Assembly: GCF_019649015.1 (NCBI RefSeq)
Contig: NZ_BLPI01000001.1
Coordinates: forward strand, 1,197,501 to 1,261,500
DNA: 64,000 nucleotides
Reading direction: 5' to 3'
DNA from: Agarivorans litoreus
GTDB taxonomy: Bacteria > Pseudomonadota > Gammaproteobacteria > Enterobacterales > Celerinatantimonadaceae
This document shows, piece by piece, positions 9,278 through 18,944 of this stretch. How positions within the stretch are numbered: the stretch's first letter is position 1; every line of letters starts with the position of its first letter. The translations under genes were made by a program, and so were the position numbers. The notes beneath the pieces were generated by a model. The model did not search any database. It had not been told where the DNA came from and worked only from the letters and a program-made list of their open reading frames with translations.

Positions 9278-10213
9278 TTGCTTTTTAACAACACGCCCGC
9301 CATTAATAGTGCAGCGATTATTGGCTGCAACTGGGGTTTAGTGCACTTAGGCGCTTTGCAGCAAAGCCAAGTAGAGGTTAAAGCTTTATTTGATTTAGAC
9401 ATAAACAAAGCCCAGCACCTAGCAAAGCAACATGGCATTGCTGCAGCTTGCAACAACATCGAGCAGATTCCTCCAGTAGATTTAGTGATTATTGCCAGCC
9501 CCGCAGCCTCGCATTTAGCACTTATCGAGCATTTTAAAAACACTGCCATCATCTGTGAAAAGCCGCTAATGGGCTTAAACACAGCTGAGCCCTTATCCAG
9601 CTGGCCACAAAACCTATGGGTAAACTATGCCTTTAATTACTTAGCAAGCGCCCAGCTTATCAATAGCTTGTTGGAGGCCGAACAACCAGTTAAGGCTCGC
9701 TTAAGCTCACAAGTAAACTTGCCGCTTAACTTTACCTTAGAACAGTGGTTTTTAGAGACAGCTAGCCATCCCCTATCTTGGTTATTACATCAACTCGGCG
9801 AACCCAAACAGCTATCATCTACAACACGTCAGGGGCAGCACGGTAGTCAACACTTGAGCTTAAAGCTGGCATGCAAGCAGCATCAGATTGAGGTGGATTT
9901 TAGTTTGGGAGGTTCTCCCGGCATTTTTCATCAAATCAACTTAACCCAAGGCGACAATAACATTGAGTTGCAAGGCGAATATGTACCCGGCCAAGCTTGG
10001 CGTTTTGCGCCAGTGTTGTTAAATGGTGTAGCGCAAAATAATGGGGAATATCATCCGCAGGATTGTTGGTTACAAGCCAATCATCGCTCTACATCTACCA
10101 TCATCGAGCACTTACGTGGCCACATAAGTAAACAGGAGCTACTCGCTGCAGGCGGATTTAGCCCTAACAAAGCGCTTTGGTTAGAACAAAGCCTAGTAGC
10201 CACACAAAGATAG
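9278..10213 (+). CDS. Gfo/Idh/MocA-like oxidoreductase
   Basis: 311 aa starting at TTG, with AGGA about 9 nt upstream; no better start is available. The N-terminal Rossmann-like fold has IIGCNWGLVHLGAL (in place of a GxGxxG motif, here G-C-N-W-G), FDLDINKA and VIIASPAASHLALIEH, and the ICEKPL segment carries the conserved E-K-P of Gfo/Idh/MocA proteins. The C-terminal half is short and divergent from classical members. Possibly an NAD(P)-dependent sugar or amino-sugar dehydrogenase, or a non-catalytic relative. Confidence 0.7.
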   Translation: MLFNNTPAINSAAIIGCNWGLVHLGALQQSQVEVKALFDLDINKAQHLAKQHGIAAACNNIEQIPPVDLVIIASPAASHLALIEHFKNTAIICEKPLMGLNTAEPLSSWPQNLWVNYAFNYLASAQLINSLLEAEQPVKARLSSQVNLPLNFTLEQWFLETASHPLSWLLHQLGEPKQLSSTTRQGQHGSQHLSLKLACKQHQIEVDFSLGGSPGIFHQINLTQGDNNIELQGEYVPGQAWRFAPVLLNGVAQNNGEYHPQDCWLQANHRSTSTIIEHLRGHISKQELLAAGGFSPNKALWLEQSLVATQR

Positions 10214-10222
10214 CGGTTGTTT

Positions 10223-10234
10223 CTTAAGCTTAAG
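10223..10234. promoter_or_regulatory. 12-bp perfect palindrome upstream of the Lrp-type gene
   Basis: CTTAAGCTTAAG lies 48 bp before the start of the regulator at 10282. Lrp/AsnC regulators often bind palindromes in their own promoters, so this is a candidate autoregulatory site, inferred only from position and symmetry. Confidence 0.25.
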
Positions 10235-10281
10235 CGCGGGAAAATAGCAGCAACTTTCATTATTTGAGCAAAGTGTGAAAA

Positions 10282-10749
10282 ATGAAACTCGATAGTAAAG
10301 ACAAGTTAATACTCGATTTGCTGCAACGAGACGTAAGCATCCCGCTCAACGACATCGCCGAACGGGTAGGTTTATCGGCAACGCCTTGCTGGCGTCGAGT
10401 GCAAAAACTAGAGCAAGCAGGCTTTATTCGCCACAAGGTCGCCTTACTCGATAGGGCTAAGCTCAATTTAGGCGTGACCGTGTTTGTCAGTGTGCGCACC
10501 TCGCAGCACGACCAACAATGGTTGGATCAATTCAAGCAAGCCATTCAAGATATTCCGGAGATCATTGAAGCTCACCGCATGAGTGGCAGTATCGACTACT
10601 TGTTGCAGGTTGTAGTGCCCAGTATCGACGACTACGACAAAGTATATAAGCAACTGATCGAACGCTTAGCCTTTACCGATGTAAGCTCTGCCTTTTCTAT
10701 GGAAGTCATGAAATCGACCACCTCGCTGCCAACCCACTATTTAAACTAA
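10282..10749 (+). CDS. Lrp/AsnC family transcriptional regulator
   Basis: 155 aa. An N-terminal AsnC-type winged helix-turn-helix (DKLILDLLQRDVSIPLNDIA, then ERVGLSATPCWRRVQKLEQ) is followed by a RAM effector domain from about residue 65 (VSVRTSQHDQQWLDQF, HRMSGSIDYLLQVVV). The length and fold are those of an amino-acid-responsive regulator rather than global Lrp. It lies between the cupin/oxidoreductase pair and mutY and may control its upstream neighbours. Confidence 0.9.
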   Translation: MKLDSKDKLILDLLQRDVSIPLNDIAERVGLSATPCWRRVQKLEQAGFIRHKVALLDRAKLNLGVTVFVSVRTSQHDQQWLDQFKQAIQDIPEIIEAHRMSGSIDYLLQVVVPSIDDYDKVYKQLIERLAFTDVSSAFSMEVMKSTTSLPTHYLN

Positions 10750-10758
10750 GCACTTTTA

Positions 10759-11817
10759 ATGACCAACAATCTCGCAAACTTTTCCAGCCGAGTGGTTACT
10801 TGGTATCACCAAGCTGGGCGTAAACACCTGCCTTGGCAGCAAGACAAAACACCTTACAAAGTTTGGTTGTCGGAAATCATGCTGCAGCAGACTCAAGTGG
10901 CCACAGTTATTCCCTACTTTGAACGTTTTATGCGACGTTTCCCTACGGTGAGTGACTTAGCTAAAGCCGATACCGATGAAGTGCTGCACCTTTGGACCGG
11001 CCTCGGTTATTACGCACGAGCGCGTAATTTACACAAAGCCGCTAAAGTGATTGCCGAGCAACATAATGGACGATTTCCCGAAGATATCGACCAAGTTATC
11101 GCTCTACCGGGCATTGGTCGTTCAACCGCTGGCGCGGTATTGTCTTTATCCTTAGGACAACGCCATGCCATTTTAGATGGCAACGTAAAGCGAGTACTGG
11201 CTCGTCACCAAGCGATAGCAGGTTGGCCAGGTAAAAAGCCGGTGGAAAACCAACTATGGGAACTGGCCGAAGCCAATACGCCAGAGCAACAAACCACCGA
11301 ATACAATCAAGCAATGATGGATTTAGGCGCCATGGTCTGCACTCGCAGCAAACCTCGTTGTGAGGTTTGCCCTGTAGCCGAAGACTGCCAAGCGCTTAAG
11401 TATCAGCGTCAAGGCGACTTCCCCGGCAAAAAGCCTAAAAAGGTATTGCCAGAAAAACCCACTCAAATGCTGATTTTGCATTGGCAACAGCAGTTTTTGC
11501 TCTATCAACGCCCCATGCAAGGGCTTTGGGGAGGCCTATATTGCTTCCCTGAAATTAACATTGAAGACAGCATTAGTGATTGGCTAAATCAGCAGCAAAT
11601 GAGCGCCGATGCCATTTATGAGCTCTCGCCGCTAAGGCACACCTTTAGCCACTACCATTTAGACATTCAACCTTCGCTCATCGAGCTTAGCGAAGCGCCT
11701 AACTTACAAGTCATGGCAGACAATCAACAACTTTGGTATAACATGCAACAAGCACCCAAAGTTGGCTTAGCTGCCGTTACAGAAAAGCTGTTAAAAATAG
11801 CGCAACAAGCACTTTAA
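10759..11817 (+). CDS. mutY: Adenine DNA glycosylase MutY
   Basis: 352 aa, normal length. It removes adenine mispaired with 8-oxoguanine. The glycosylase domain has the catalytic-Glu region [10 protein letters not shown], the helix-hairpin-helix [12 protein letters not shown] with the conserved Asp in [12 protein letters not shown], and the [4Fe-4S] motif C-X6-C-X2-C-X5-C ([17 protein letters not shown]). The C-terminal NUDIX-like domain ([18 protein letters not shown], then [12 protein letters not shown]) recognises 8-oxoG. Linked to yggX, the usual neighbour. Confidence 0.97.
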   Translation: MTNNLANFSSRVVTWYHQAGRKHLPWQQDKTPYKVWLSEIMLQQTQVATVIPYFERFMRRFPTVSDLAKADTDEVLHLWTGLGYYARARNLHKAAKVIAEQHNGRFPEDIDQVIALPGIGRSTAGAVLSLSLGQRHAILDGNVKRVLARHQAIAGWPGKKPVENQLWELAEANTPEQQTTEYNQAMMDLGAMVCTRSKPRCEVCPVAEDCQALKYQRQGDFPGKKPKKVLPEKPTQMLILHWQQQFLLYQRPMQGLWGGLYCFPEINIEDSISDWLNQQQMSADAIYELSPLRHTFSHYHLDIQPSLIELSEAPNLQVMADNQQLWYNMQQAPKVGLAAVTEKLLKIAQQAL

Positions 11818-11823
11818 TTTAGC

Positions 11824-11844
11824 CTTTGCCTCCCTTAGGCAAAG
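11824..11844 (+). other. RNA hairpin between mutY and yggX
   Basis: An 8-bp perfect stem, CTTTGCCT with AGGCAAAG, loop CCCTT, begins 7 bp after the mutY stop. There is no following U-run, so it is more likely an mRNA-stabilising or processing hairpin than a terminator; yggX starts 20 bp downstream with its own AAGGA site. Confidence 0.4.
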
Positions 11845-11863
11845 CAAGCAAAAAGGACCTATT

Positions 11864-12136
11864 ATGGCTAGAACCGTATTTTGCCAACGTTTAAAAAAAG
11901 AAGCCGAAGGCTTAGATTTTCAACTGATTCCTGGTGATGTGGGCAAGCGCGTTTTTGACAACATCAGCAAAGAAGCCTGGACCGAGTGGCAAAAAAAACA
12001 AACCATGTTCATCAACGAGAAAAAACTTAACTTGATGAATCAAGATGACCGCGAGCTATTGCAAGCAGAAATGGTTAAGTACCTGTTTGAAGACGGTGAA
12101 GTGGATATTGAAGGTTACACACCACCCAGCCAATAA
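11864..12136 (+). CDS. yggX: Fe(2+)-trafficking protein YggX
   Basis: 90 aa, full family length. The N-terminus [19 protein letters not shown] holds the conserved single cysteine, and [18 protein letters not shown] and [10 protein letters not shown] are family hallmarks. YggX protects labile iron-sulfur clusters from oxidants, which fits linkage to the [4Fe-4S] enzyme MutY. It ends in a good terminator. Confidence 0.96.
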   Translation: MARTVFCQRLKKEAEGLDFQLIPGDVGKRVFDNISKEAWTEWQKKQTMFINEKKLNLMNQDDRELLQAEMVKYLFEDGEVDIEGYTPPSQ

Positions 12137-12156
12137 ACGCCGAGGTTGAACCCAAA

Positions 12157-12181
12157 AAACAGAGCACCAGCTCGTTTTTTT
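12157..12181 (+). terminator. Rho-independent terminator of mutY-yggX
   Basis: Stem AAAC-GAGC with GCTC-GTTT (one bulged A), loop ACCA, then a run of seven T; it ends 13 bp before the 266-bp element copy 2. Confidence 0.75.
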
Positions 12182-12193
12182 ATTTCTAGTAAT

Positions 12194-12459
12194 TAGGGTC
12201 TGTTGATCTTTGGTGTTGAAATGTTGCTCGAGATAAGCGCACTTTAATCGCGGCGAGCACTTAGAAGCCTAGTGGGCTAAGCAAGAAGTGCTTAACAAAG
12301 AGTAAAGTTCGCATATCCGAACCCTTCGGGCAGCATTTCTTAGCCATTTATTCAGCGTTAGCGTGTGTTTATTAAGCCCACTTAACTGCACACTCACTGC
12401 CTTGCCTAAATGGCTAATAAATTGCTGCAAAAACCATCAGCAAAGATCAACAGACCCTA
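12194..12459 (+). mobile_element. 266-bp MITE-like element, copy 2
   Basis: Flanked by TA on both sides, with perfect 19-bp inverted ends TAGGGTCTGTTGATCTTTG. Same length as the other three copies and clearly homologous throughout. It lies in the intergenic space between the yggX terminator and the 3' end of the frameshifted gene on the minus strand, 4 bp from that stop codon. No coding capacity. Confidence 0.88.
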
Positions 12460-12463
12460 CAGT

Positions 12464-13074
12464 TTAACGATTAGGCGGCACTTGAAAATAGGCATTTTCA
12501 GTGTCTTGGTAAGCGCTTAAATCCACTTCTTTACCTTGGTAGCTCAGCGCTATCTGCGCCGGCTCACTAACAGTGACAGCAAATGGAGCTTGTCCCTGCC
12601 ATTGCTGGTAAGTGCCAGCTTCTAAGGTTTGATTAACTAAAGTGCGCTGCTGGCTATCTACAATACGTAGCTTAAGCTCACCATTCACCCGCACGCTAAT
12701 AGTCGCCGGGCGATAGTAATGGCGCGGATAGTCATGTGGATACCAATAGTCCCAAGGATCATCTAACCAATATATCGTGGTGGTAGCACGATGATAGGTG
12801 GCAATATTTCTTCAGGTGGGATCACTTCTTCTGGCGGCGGAGCAATCGGTAGTTCTACCTCTGGCTGATCAACTTCGGGTAATACTTCAGCGATAGGCGG
12901 ATCAGGCTCTAACTCAGGCAATTGTTCTGGTTCTGGAAAGTCGGGCTCAGGCTCAGGGAAATCAGGCTCTGGAAAGTCCATATCCATGTCAAACTCATCT
13001 TCGGCAATAGCCGCCGTTGGCATTTGGCCAGCTATAACGAGCAAGATCATAGCGAGATAGAGCTGTTTCAACAT
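12464..13074 (-). pseudogene. Frameshifted secreted protein with Pro/Glu-rich repeats
   Basis: From ATG 13074 the frame encodes a signal peptide (MLKQLYLAMILLVIAGQ, cleavage after AIA), an acidic region, and short repeats of FPEP followed by a Pro-rich stretch; it stops at 12763. From about 12775 another frame on the same strand continues with WLDDPWDYWYPHDYPRHYY and a beta-rich C-terminal domain to 12464. The fusion reads naturally if two bases are removed in the TATAT stretch near 12772. The C-terminal part starts only at an internal GTG otherwise. Most likely one envelope protein broken by slippage in the TA repeat, or a sequencing error. Function unknown. Confidence 0.6.
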
Positions 13075-13208
13075 AATCGACTCAAACTTTGGTGAACTCT
13101 TTATTAGCCTAGCCATTCAAGTCAGTTAAAGCCATAACACTTATTGCTAACTAGCCCCAACACACTTTTCTGATAAGCTTAATTCTCACTCGATGAAGGA
13201 CTGATGCT

Positions 13209-14090
13209 GTGGCTTGGCAAATCTTAAGTATTGTTGCACCGCTAATAATTATTGTGGTGTTGGGCCTAATTTATGGCCGTAAACACCGACCCGACATTAG
13301 CGCCGCTAATCGCATGAATATGGAGATATTCTGCCCTGCCTTAATCTTCTCGGTGCTGGCAAATACCCAGTTAGAGCTAGCGGATTATAGCGAACTGCTA
13401 CTAGCATCAATTTGGGTAGTGTTAGGTTCCGGCCTAGTATTGCTTCCTCTGATTAAGCCTTTAGGGTTAAAGGCGCGTACCTTTTTGCCACCAATGATGT
13501 TCAACAACGCCGGTAACTTGGGACTACCGCTGATTATTTTGGCCTTTGGCGAAGCCGCCATGCCGATTGCAGTGATTCTATTTGTGGTTGAAATGGTCTT
13601 ACATTTTTCGGTAGGGCTATATTTTATTGATACCAAAGCAAAGCTGCTTTCCACTTTGCGTATTCCGGTGATTGTTGCTGCCATTGCCGGCATAGTTTGG
13701 GGAGCCTTAGAGCTCTCACTACCCAAAGTCATTGCCACGCCAATAGAAATGCTCGGACAAATATCGGTTCCGCTAATGCTATTTACCCTAGGAGTGAGAT
13801 TAATCGATGTAGATTTAAAAGATTGGCGCATCGGTATGATTGGCGCTATCGCTTGCCCTCTTAGCGGCCTATTGTGTGCTTTCATCGCCATTGCTATTTT
13901 GCCGCTCAACAGCTTGCAACAATCTTGCTTAATTTTGTTTGCAGCTTTACCGCCCGCCGTACTCAACTTTATTATTGCCGAACAGTATCAGATTGAACCG
14001 CAACGGGTAGCCTCCATTGTAATGCTGGGCAACATCGCCAGCTTAGTATTTATCCCGTTAGCCTTGTTGTGGGTACTACCTACAAATTAA
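13209..14090 (+). CDS. AEC family transporter (auxin efflux carrier type)
   Basis: 293 aa starting at GTG, with AAGGA upstream. About ten membrane helices in two halves, with the family's NAGNLGLPL motif in the fourth helix. AEC proteins export small organic anions such as malate or other carboxylates; the substrate here is not evident. Followed by a 100-bp gap and the MCP gene on the same strand. Confidence 0.88.
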   Translation: MAWQILSIVAPLIIIVVLGLIYGRKHRPDISAANRMNMEIFCPALIFSVLANTQLELADYSELLLASIWVVLGSGLVLLPLIKPLGLKARTFLPPMMFNNAGNLGLPLIILAFGEAAMPIAVILFVVEMVLHFSVGLYFIDTKAKLLSTLRIPVIVAAIAGIVWGALELSLPKVIATPIEMLGQISVPLMLFTLGVRLIDVDLKDWRIGMIGAIACPLSGLLCAFIAIAILPLNSLQQSCLILFAALPPAVLNFIIAEQYQIEPQRVASIVMLGNIASLVFIPLALLWVLPTN

Positions 14091-14193
14091 TCATTTTTTA
14101 CTCTGAATTTGCCGCTAAGTTATTCAAGGCAATTAGAATTCCTGCCTAAGTCCACTATATTTATCTTAATACGCTCGCATAGTGGACTAACAA

Positions 14194-16143
14194 ATGAAAA
14201 TAAGAACAAAGTTTTTGCTGTTGTTACTCGCAGGAGTGGTTATCCCTGTATTAGTGATTTCAATCATCACTGTTTGGAGCGTACGCAATAGCGCTGAACT
14301 CAACTTCGAACAAAGAAGCACTGCAGAGCTCGGGCATATTGATACCACCTTTTCCATCTACCTGAACGGCCTAGCCGAAGATGCTAAATTTCTCGCTACC
14401 TCTAAAGTCATCCGACAATTAGACCATAGTGTAACCACCTACATGGGCAAACCCAGCACCATGATGACACCAGATAAAATTGGCGGCTTAGAGCAAGAAG
14501 CCTTTCACTTTATGCGCGAATTTGGCGAAGCACGGCCCGACCTAGCCTATGTGTACTTGGCAATGGATCATGGTGGTTATATTCAGTGGCCTTTAGGTAA
14601 AAACTCTGCAGACTATGACCCTAGAGTGCGACCTTGGTACCCATTATCTATAAATTCGACAACCCCAGTACGTATTCCCGCCTACCAAGATTTAGTTACC
14701 AAAACCCCGCTAGTAGACTACATGGTACGTTTTGAAGGCGCCAAAGGAGCATTTGGTACTATTGGCGTAGATGTCACCCTAAGTAAACTCACAGACTTAA
14801 TTAAAAAAGTGAAGTTTGGCGAGCAGGGTTACATCATCATGATTGAAGACAGCAATACGATTTTGGCCGACCCATCAAACGAAGAAAACCTGTTTAAAGC
14901 GATTGGCGAAGTGGCGAGCTATCAGACAATTCAAAGCGCATCACCGGGCTTACATACCGTACAGAAAGACGGTGAGACTTGGCTGGCCAACGTGTATTTA
15001 TCTCCTGAACTTAACTGGCGCTTTATTGGCTTTATGCCTGCCAGCGAAGTTTATCAACAGGCAAACTCACTAATCACCTTAATAATAGGCGTTGCCATTT
15101 TGATGACAGTGGTATTTATCGCCATTGGCTTTACCTTAATGAATGTGATCACTAAACCAATGATTACCATCACCGAAGGCTTAGAGGGCATTGCATCTGG
15201 TGAAGGCGACTTAACTCAGCGTTTAGATATCCAATCTAATGATGAATCGGGGCAAATGGCCAATGCCTTCAACCGCTTTGTAGAATCGATTAACTCATTG
15301 GTTGCCAGCATTAAAGGCAATAGTGCACAAGTAGATAACTCCGCGGCGCAAGCCAGTGAGCTCTCCAGCACCATGAAACAAATAGCAGAGGGGCAACTAG
15401 CCGCTGTAGAACAAGTTTCAACCGCATTCCATGAAATGGTAGCCACCTCTAATGAAGTAGCGTCAAACTGTAGCCAAGCAGCTTCTAGCGCCGACGACAG
15501 CCAGCAACAGGTAGAGGAAGGTCATCAACTTATTCAAGATACGGTGCGCGCGGTTAGCCAACTAGAAACCACCTTGAATGAGTCCAATCAAGCCATGGAT
15601 GAACTGTCGCAAGAATCCGCTAATATCACTGTAATCTTAGATACCATTCGCGGCATTGCTGAACAAACTAACTTGTTGGCCTTAAATGCCGCCATTGAAG
15701 CCGCCCGAGCGGGTGAGCAAGGCAGAGGATTTGCAGTAGTTGCAGACGAAGTGAGAACCCTCGCTGGCCGCACTGCCGAATCTACAGAAGAAATCGACAA
15801 ACTATTGAGCAACTTGCGCCAACAAACTTCCAATGTAGCCACTAAGCTTTCTAGCAGTATTGAACACTCAAGCACCACGGTAACTGCCACCAACCAAACC
15901 AGCACAGTGTTTGAGGCTATACTACAATCGGTACTTACCATTCGAGACATGGCCACGCAAATTGCAGCTTCAGCAGAAGAGCAGCACTTGGTAGCAGAAG
16001 AGATCAATCGTAACATCACCGATATTCATGACGGCTCAAGTCAAGCAAACGAGGTATCTCAACAACTAGAACAAAGCGCAACCGCTCTTAACTCTCTCGC
16101 GGGAAGCTTACAAGAAATGGTATCGCGATTTAAAACAAACTAG
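14194..16143 (+). CDS. Methyl-accepting chemotaxis protein with dCache sensor
   Basis: 649 aa. An N-terminal membrane helix (residues about 6-28) is followed by a periplasmic double-Cache domain (to about 290; [14 protein letters not shown] is the diagnostic segment of these amino-acid/organic-acid sensors), a second helix (295-318), a HAMP domain and a cytoplasmic signalling hairpin whose tip is [20 protein letters not shown]. No CheR-docking pentapeptide at the C-terminus. The stop codon TAG consists of the left TA plus the first G of the 266-bp element copy 3; ancestral TAA is implied. Confidence 0.95.
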   Translation: MKIRTKFLLLLLAGVVIPVLVISIITVWSVRNSAELNFEQRSTAELGHIDTTFSIYLNGLAEDAKFLATSKVIRQLDHSVTTYMGKPSTMMTPDKIGGLEQEAFHFMREFGEARPDLAYVYLAMDHGGYIQWPLGKNSADYDPRVRPWYPLSINSTTPVRIPAYQDLVTKTPLVDYMVRFEGAKGAFGTIGVDVTLSKLTDLIKKVKFGEQGYIIMIEDSNTILADPSNEENLFKAIGEVASYQTIQSASPGLHTVQKDGETWLANVYLSPELNWRFIGFMPASEVYQQANSLITLIIGVAILMTVVFIAIGFTLMNVITKPMITITEGLEGIASGEGDLTQRLDIQSNDESGQMANAFNRFVESINSLVASIKGNSAQVDNSAAQASELSSTMKQIAEGQLAAVEQVSTAFHEMVATSNEVASNCSQAASSADDSQQQVEEGHQLIQDTVRAVSQLETTLNESNQAMDELSQESANITVILDTIRGIAEQTNLLALNAAIEAARAGEQGRGFAVVADEVRTLAGRTAESTEEIDKLLSNLRQQTSNVATKLSSSIEHSSTTVTATNQTSTVFEAILQSVLTIRDMATQIAASAEEQHLVAEEINRNITDIHDGSSQANEVSQQLEQSATALNSLAGSLQEMVSRFKTN

Positions 16144-16406
16144 GGTCTGTTGATCTTTGGTGTTGAAATTTTGTTCGAGATAAGCGGGCTTTAATCGTGG
16201 CGAGCACTTAGAAGCCTAGTGGGCTAAGAAAGAAGTGCTTAACAAAGAGTAAAGTTCGCTTATCCGAACCCTTCGGGCAGCATTTCTTAGCCATTTATTC
16301 AGCGTTAGCGAGTGATTATTAAGCCCACTTAACTGCACACTCACTGCCTTGCCTAAATGGCTAATAAATTGCTGTAAAAACCATCAGCAAAGATCAACAG
16401 ACCCTA
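16141..16406 (+). mobile_element. 266-bp MITE-like element, copy 3
   Basis: Same ends (TAGGGTCTGTTGATCTTTG, both sides) and same length as copy 2. The left TA is part of the MCP stop codon; the base after the right TA is A, so excision would restore TAA. It separates the MCP gene from the terminator at 16422. Confidence 0.88.
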
Positions 16407-16421
16407 ACAATACGGAGAATT

Positions 16422-16452
16422 AAAAAGCCCAAGCATTTTGCTTGGGCTTTTT
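16422..16452. terminator. Bidirectional terminator between MCP and cti
   Basis: A 13-bp perfect stem (AAAAAGCCCAAGC with GCTTGGGCTTTTT) and 5-nt loop, flanked by A-run and T-run, so it can end transcripts from both the MCP gene and the convergent isomerase gene whose stop is 10 bp away. Confidence 0.9.
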
Positions 16453-16461
16453 GTTAAGTAT

Positions 16462-18831
16462 CTAGCGGTTTTCGAGGCGACTGTAATCCAGTACGCCAGA
16501 CGCCAGAGGCTCTGCCTGAAGATAAGCTTGATGGAGACGATCACTAAATGGCCAAAACTCATTATTAGTTCTGCGAATACCGTAACGCTTCATAAATGCT
16601 TGATAATCTTGTTCGTTAAATACTTGAACTAGGCTTTGCTGCAACTGTTTTAACTCAGACTTCTCTACTCGCCAAAAGGCACTTGGATAGGCCCCCACTA
16701 ACCCAGGTAAAACGCTTAATGTGTCTTTATCAGGCTCAAGGTTATTACTTTCTGAGAACAAACTAGAAATGTTGGTATGCGCATTATGCCTTAACAAGGT
16801 GTAGTACTCTGGCTCTGCTTTCTCTACATCGTCTACTTGAATAAATACCACTTGTGGCAATAGTTTGATGGCACCACCTTTCCAAGCACTAAGGTCTGTA
16901 GCAAAATCAACCACTTCTCGGGAGTATTTTGGCCAAGTAATATCATGTTTGTGACTTAAGATTGGCGTAAGCTTTTCACCAATCATATCAAACAATTGCT
17001 GTTTGTAAGGCGCATTACCGCTGTACTCAACTGCGCTTTTGAAAAAAGCTTCTTGTGGGCGAGATTCTACAAAATGAATAATGTTTTTATCTGCACCAAC
17101 ATACCAACTACGCAGCTCATCATATCTTGCTTCAGCAGGCAAAAACGAAGCAAAACTAGCTTCGCCTTCCATACGTAAAAAGTCCATATATAAACGAGTA
17201 ACCAACTGGTGACCTAAATTTCCATAAGGATCATAACCTGCCACCAACAAATAATGAATCCGCTCAAACAAGGAGTAATCAACCACCCAGGCCGTTTTAG
17301 GCTGTTTACCCACGGTACCTTTTACTACGCTGGCGCTGTCAAAATGGCGGAATATAGTGAGTGCGGCATTGGGATTTTCACCATCACCATCCCATAACAA
17401 GTCCAAATTAATTAGAGTGCTATCTTTGCTTAACCACTCATTTAATTTCTCTATACGCGCATTCATGTACTTTTTATGACGTTTTGAGTAACGCAACCAA
17501 GTACTAACGGGTAAAACATTACTTTGCGCTACAGAGGGCATTCTTAAGTGGTCACTTTGTTCAGCTAAAAACTCTCCCTGCGATTGCTCGAAACGGTTGT
17601 CAGGATTAGCAAAATACACCCAAAAATGGTCTTGGATAACATTTAAAGCTACTTGTCCTCGACAAACAGGTCCTTTCATAAAGCCCATAATAAAGGTTTC
17701 GGCATCATCTAACATAAAGCGATAACGGCCATCTATGGTTAAATCTTTAAATGCCACAAAAGGGTTACCCGCCACTTTAGGTTTGTAACTAGGTAAACTA
17801 CTTACTTGAGTATCTTCTCCCAAGAACCACTTGGTCCAGCGCTGTTGACGAGCTTTGTCTAAGCGATAAGGTATATGCGTTTTAACTACAATGGTTTCCC
17901 GCTCTGGTGCTAAGCGGTAATAGACTCGGCTTACATCAGGGTCGTCGTAAGGTCGACGGGTTGCAATTTCATCTATCGGAGTACCAGGAGCGGTTCGAGA
18001 ACGCACTAATTTAAAAAAGGCTGGGCGAGAATTTGGGTCGTCGTCAAAGTACAGATGAGTGATAAACAAATGCTCGTATATATAACGCGACATTAATTGC
18101 TCTTTTAAGGAATCTCCGTTTAAAAACTGTTCCCAATGAGAGACTTGTTCACTGAGTTTTCGATGTTCAGTTAAATCATCAGCCATTGGTGCGCCACTAG
18201 CTAGCCAAGCGGTTAAGGTATCAAACTCTTGATCACTAATTGCTGGCAAACCATAAGGCATCCCCCATTCCGGGTGCGAGGCTTGCACCTTGGCGTAACC
18301 TTCGATACCCACACACTGCTGAGCACGATCTAAGGAAAAATCAAATGCATCAGGATCGAGGATTTCGTTACCTGGATCTACATAATCACGCTTTTGCTTT
18401 AGTGCTTGGTACATTACTCCGGCTTCTAAATTAGCTTGCTCGGTTTGAACACGCTCATTGAGTACCGGATTAAAGCCTTTTTGACGCCACATTTGAGTGG
18501 ACTTTGCATCAGTATATAGACGGGTGGTTGGAGCAGCGGTTACTCTGCTTGCATGATATACACGGTCGGTAGTAACTCCGCGATCAATGCCTGCTGCAGA
18601 GGTCAATTTCAATTGACACGGTGCATCGTAGCAAGCGTGGCACATCACACAGCGCTGATCCAAAATAGGCTTCACCTCTGTAATAAACTCTGCTGCTGGA
18701 GGATGGGTCTCAGGAAAAATTCGCGTTTGTACCGACGCTTCACCAAAACGTTGATCAAACTGATTAACAATTATGCTCGAACAACCGACTACAAACAGCA
18801 GCCCCCAAAATACACCAAAACGTTTAAACAT
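16462..18831 (-). CDS. cti: Fatty acid cis/trans isomerase (Cti)
   Basis: 789 aa when started at ATG 18831 (GGGAAGAG site); 10 in-frame codons upstream are unlikely. It isomerises cis-unsaturated membrane fatty acids to trans during solvent, heat or osmotic stress. The mature N-terminal part has the heme-type motif CVMCH (at about residues 62-66 of this start) followed by ACYDAPCQLKL, the hallmark of Cti, and the long C-terminal part matches the family through FFIYANPDNRFE-like segments. The start region MFKRFGVFWGLLFVVGCSS could be a lipobox (VVGC), so a lipid anchor in the periplasm is possible rather than plain secretion. Its promoter region holds element copy 4. Confidence 0.9.
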   Translation of the reverse strand: MFKRFGVFWGLLFVVGCSSIIVNQFDQRFGEASVQTRIFPETHPPAAEFITEVKPILDQRCVMCHACYDAPCQLKLTSAAGIDRGVTTDRVYHASRVTAAPTTRLYTDAKSTQMWRQKGFNPVLNERVQTEQANLEAGVMYQALKQKRDYVDPGNEILDPDAFDFSLDRAQQCVGIEGYAKVQASHPEWGMPYGLPAISDQEFDTLTAWLASGAPMADDLTEHRKLSEQVSHWEQFLNGDSLKEQLMSRYIYEHLFITHLYFDDDPNSRPAFFKLVRSRTAPGTPIDEIATRRPYDDPDVSRVYYRLAPERETIVVKTHIPYRLDKARQQRWTKWFLGEDTQVSSLPSYKPKVAGNPFVAFKDLTIDGRYRFMLDDAETFIMGFMKGPVCRGQVALNVIQDHFWVYFANPDNRFEQSQGEFLAEQSDHLRMPSVAQSNVLPVSTWLRYSKRHKKYMNARIEKLNEWLSKDSTLINLDLLWDGDGENPNAALTIFRHFDSASVVKGTVGKQPKTAWVVDYSLFERIHYLLVAGYDPYGNLGHQLVTRLYMDFLRMEGEASFASFLPAEARYDELRSWYVGADKNIIHFVESRPQEAFFKSAVEYSGNAPYKQQLFDMIGEKLTPILSHKHDITWPKYSREVVDFATDLSAWKGGAIKLLPQVVFIQVDDVEKAEPEYYTLLRHNAHTNISSLFSESNNLEPDKDTLSVLPGLVGAYPSAFWRVEKSELKQLQQSLVQVFNEQDYQAFMKRYGIRRTNNEFWPFSDRLHQAYLQAEPLASGVLDYSRLENR

Positions 18832-18944
18832 AACTCTTCCCTGATACAGCCTTATTTTCACTAGTAGGCACTAAATACTATGCTAAGTATATAACAACTA
18901 AGGCAGATAGCATGCTAAATAACATGTCAGCCAAGGTCATTAAT

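Noticed and set aside
12464-12694. Independent 76-residue gene
   Set aside because: Its only start is an internal GTG and the coding-like sequence continues upstream in the same frame, so it is the end of the frameshifted gene.
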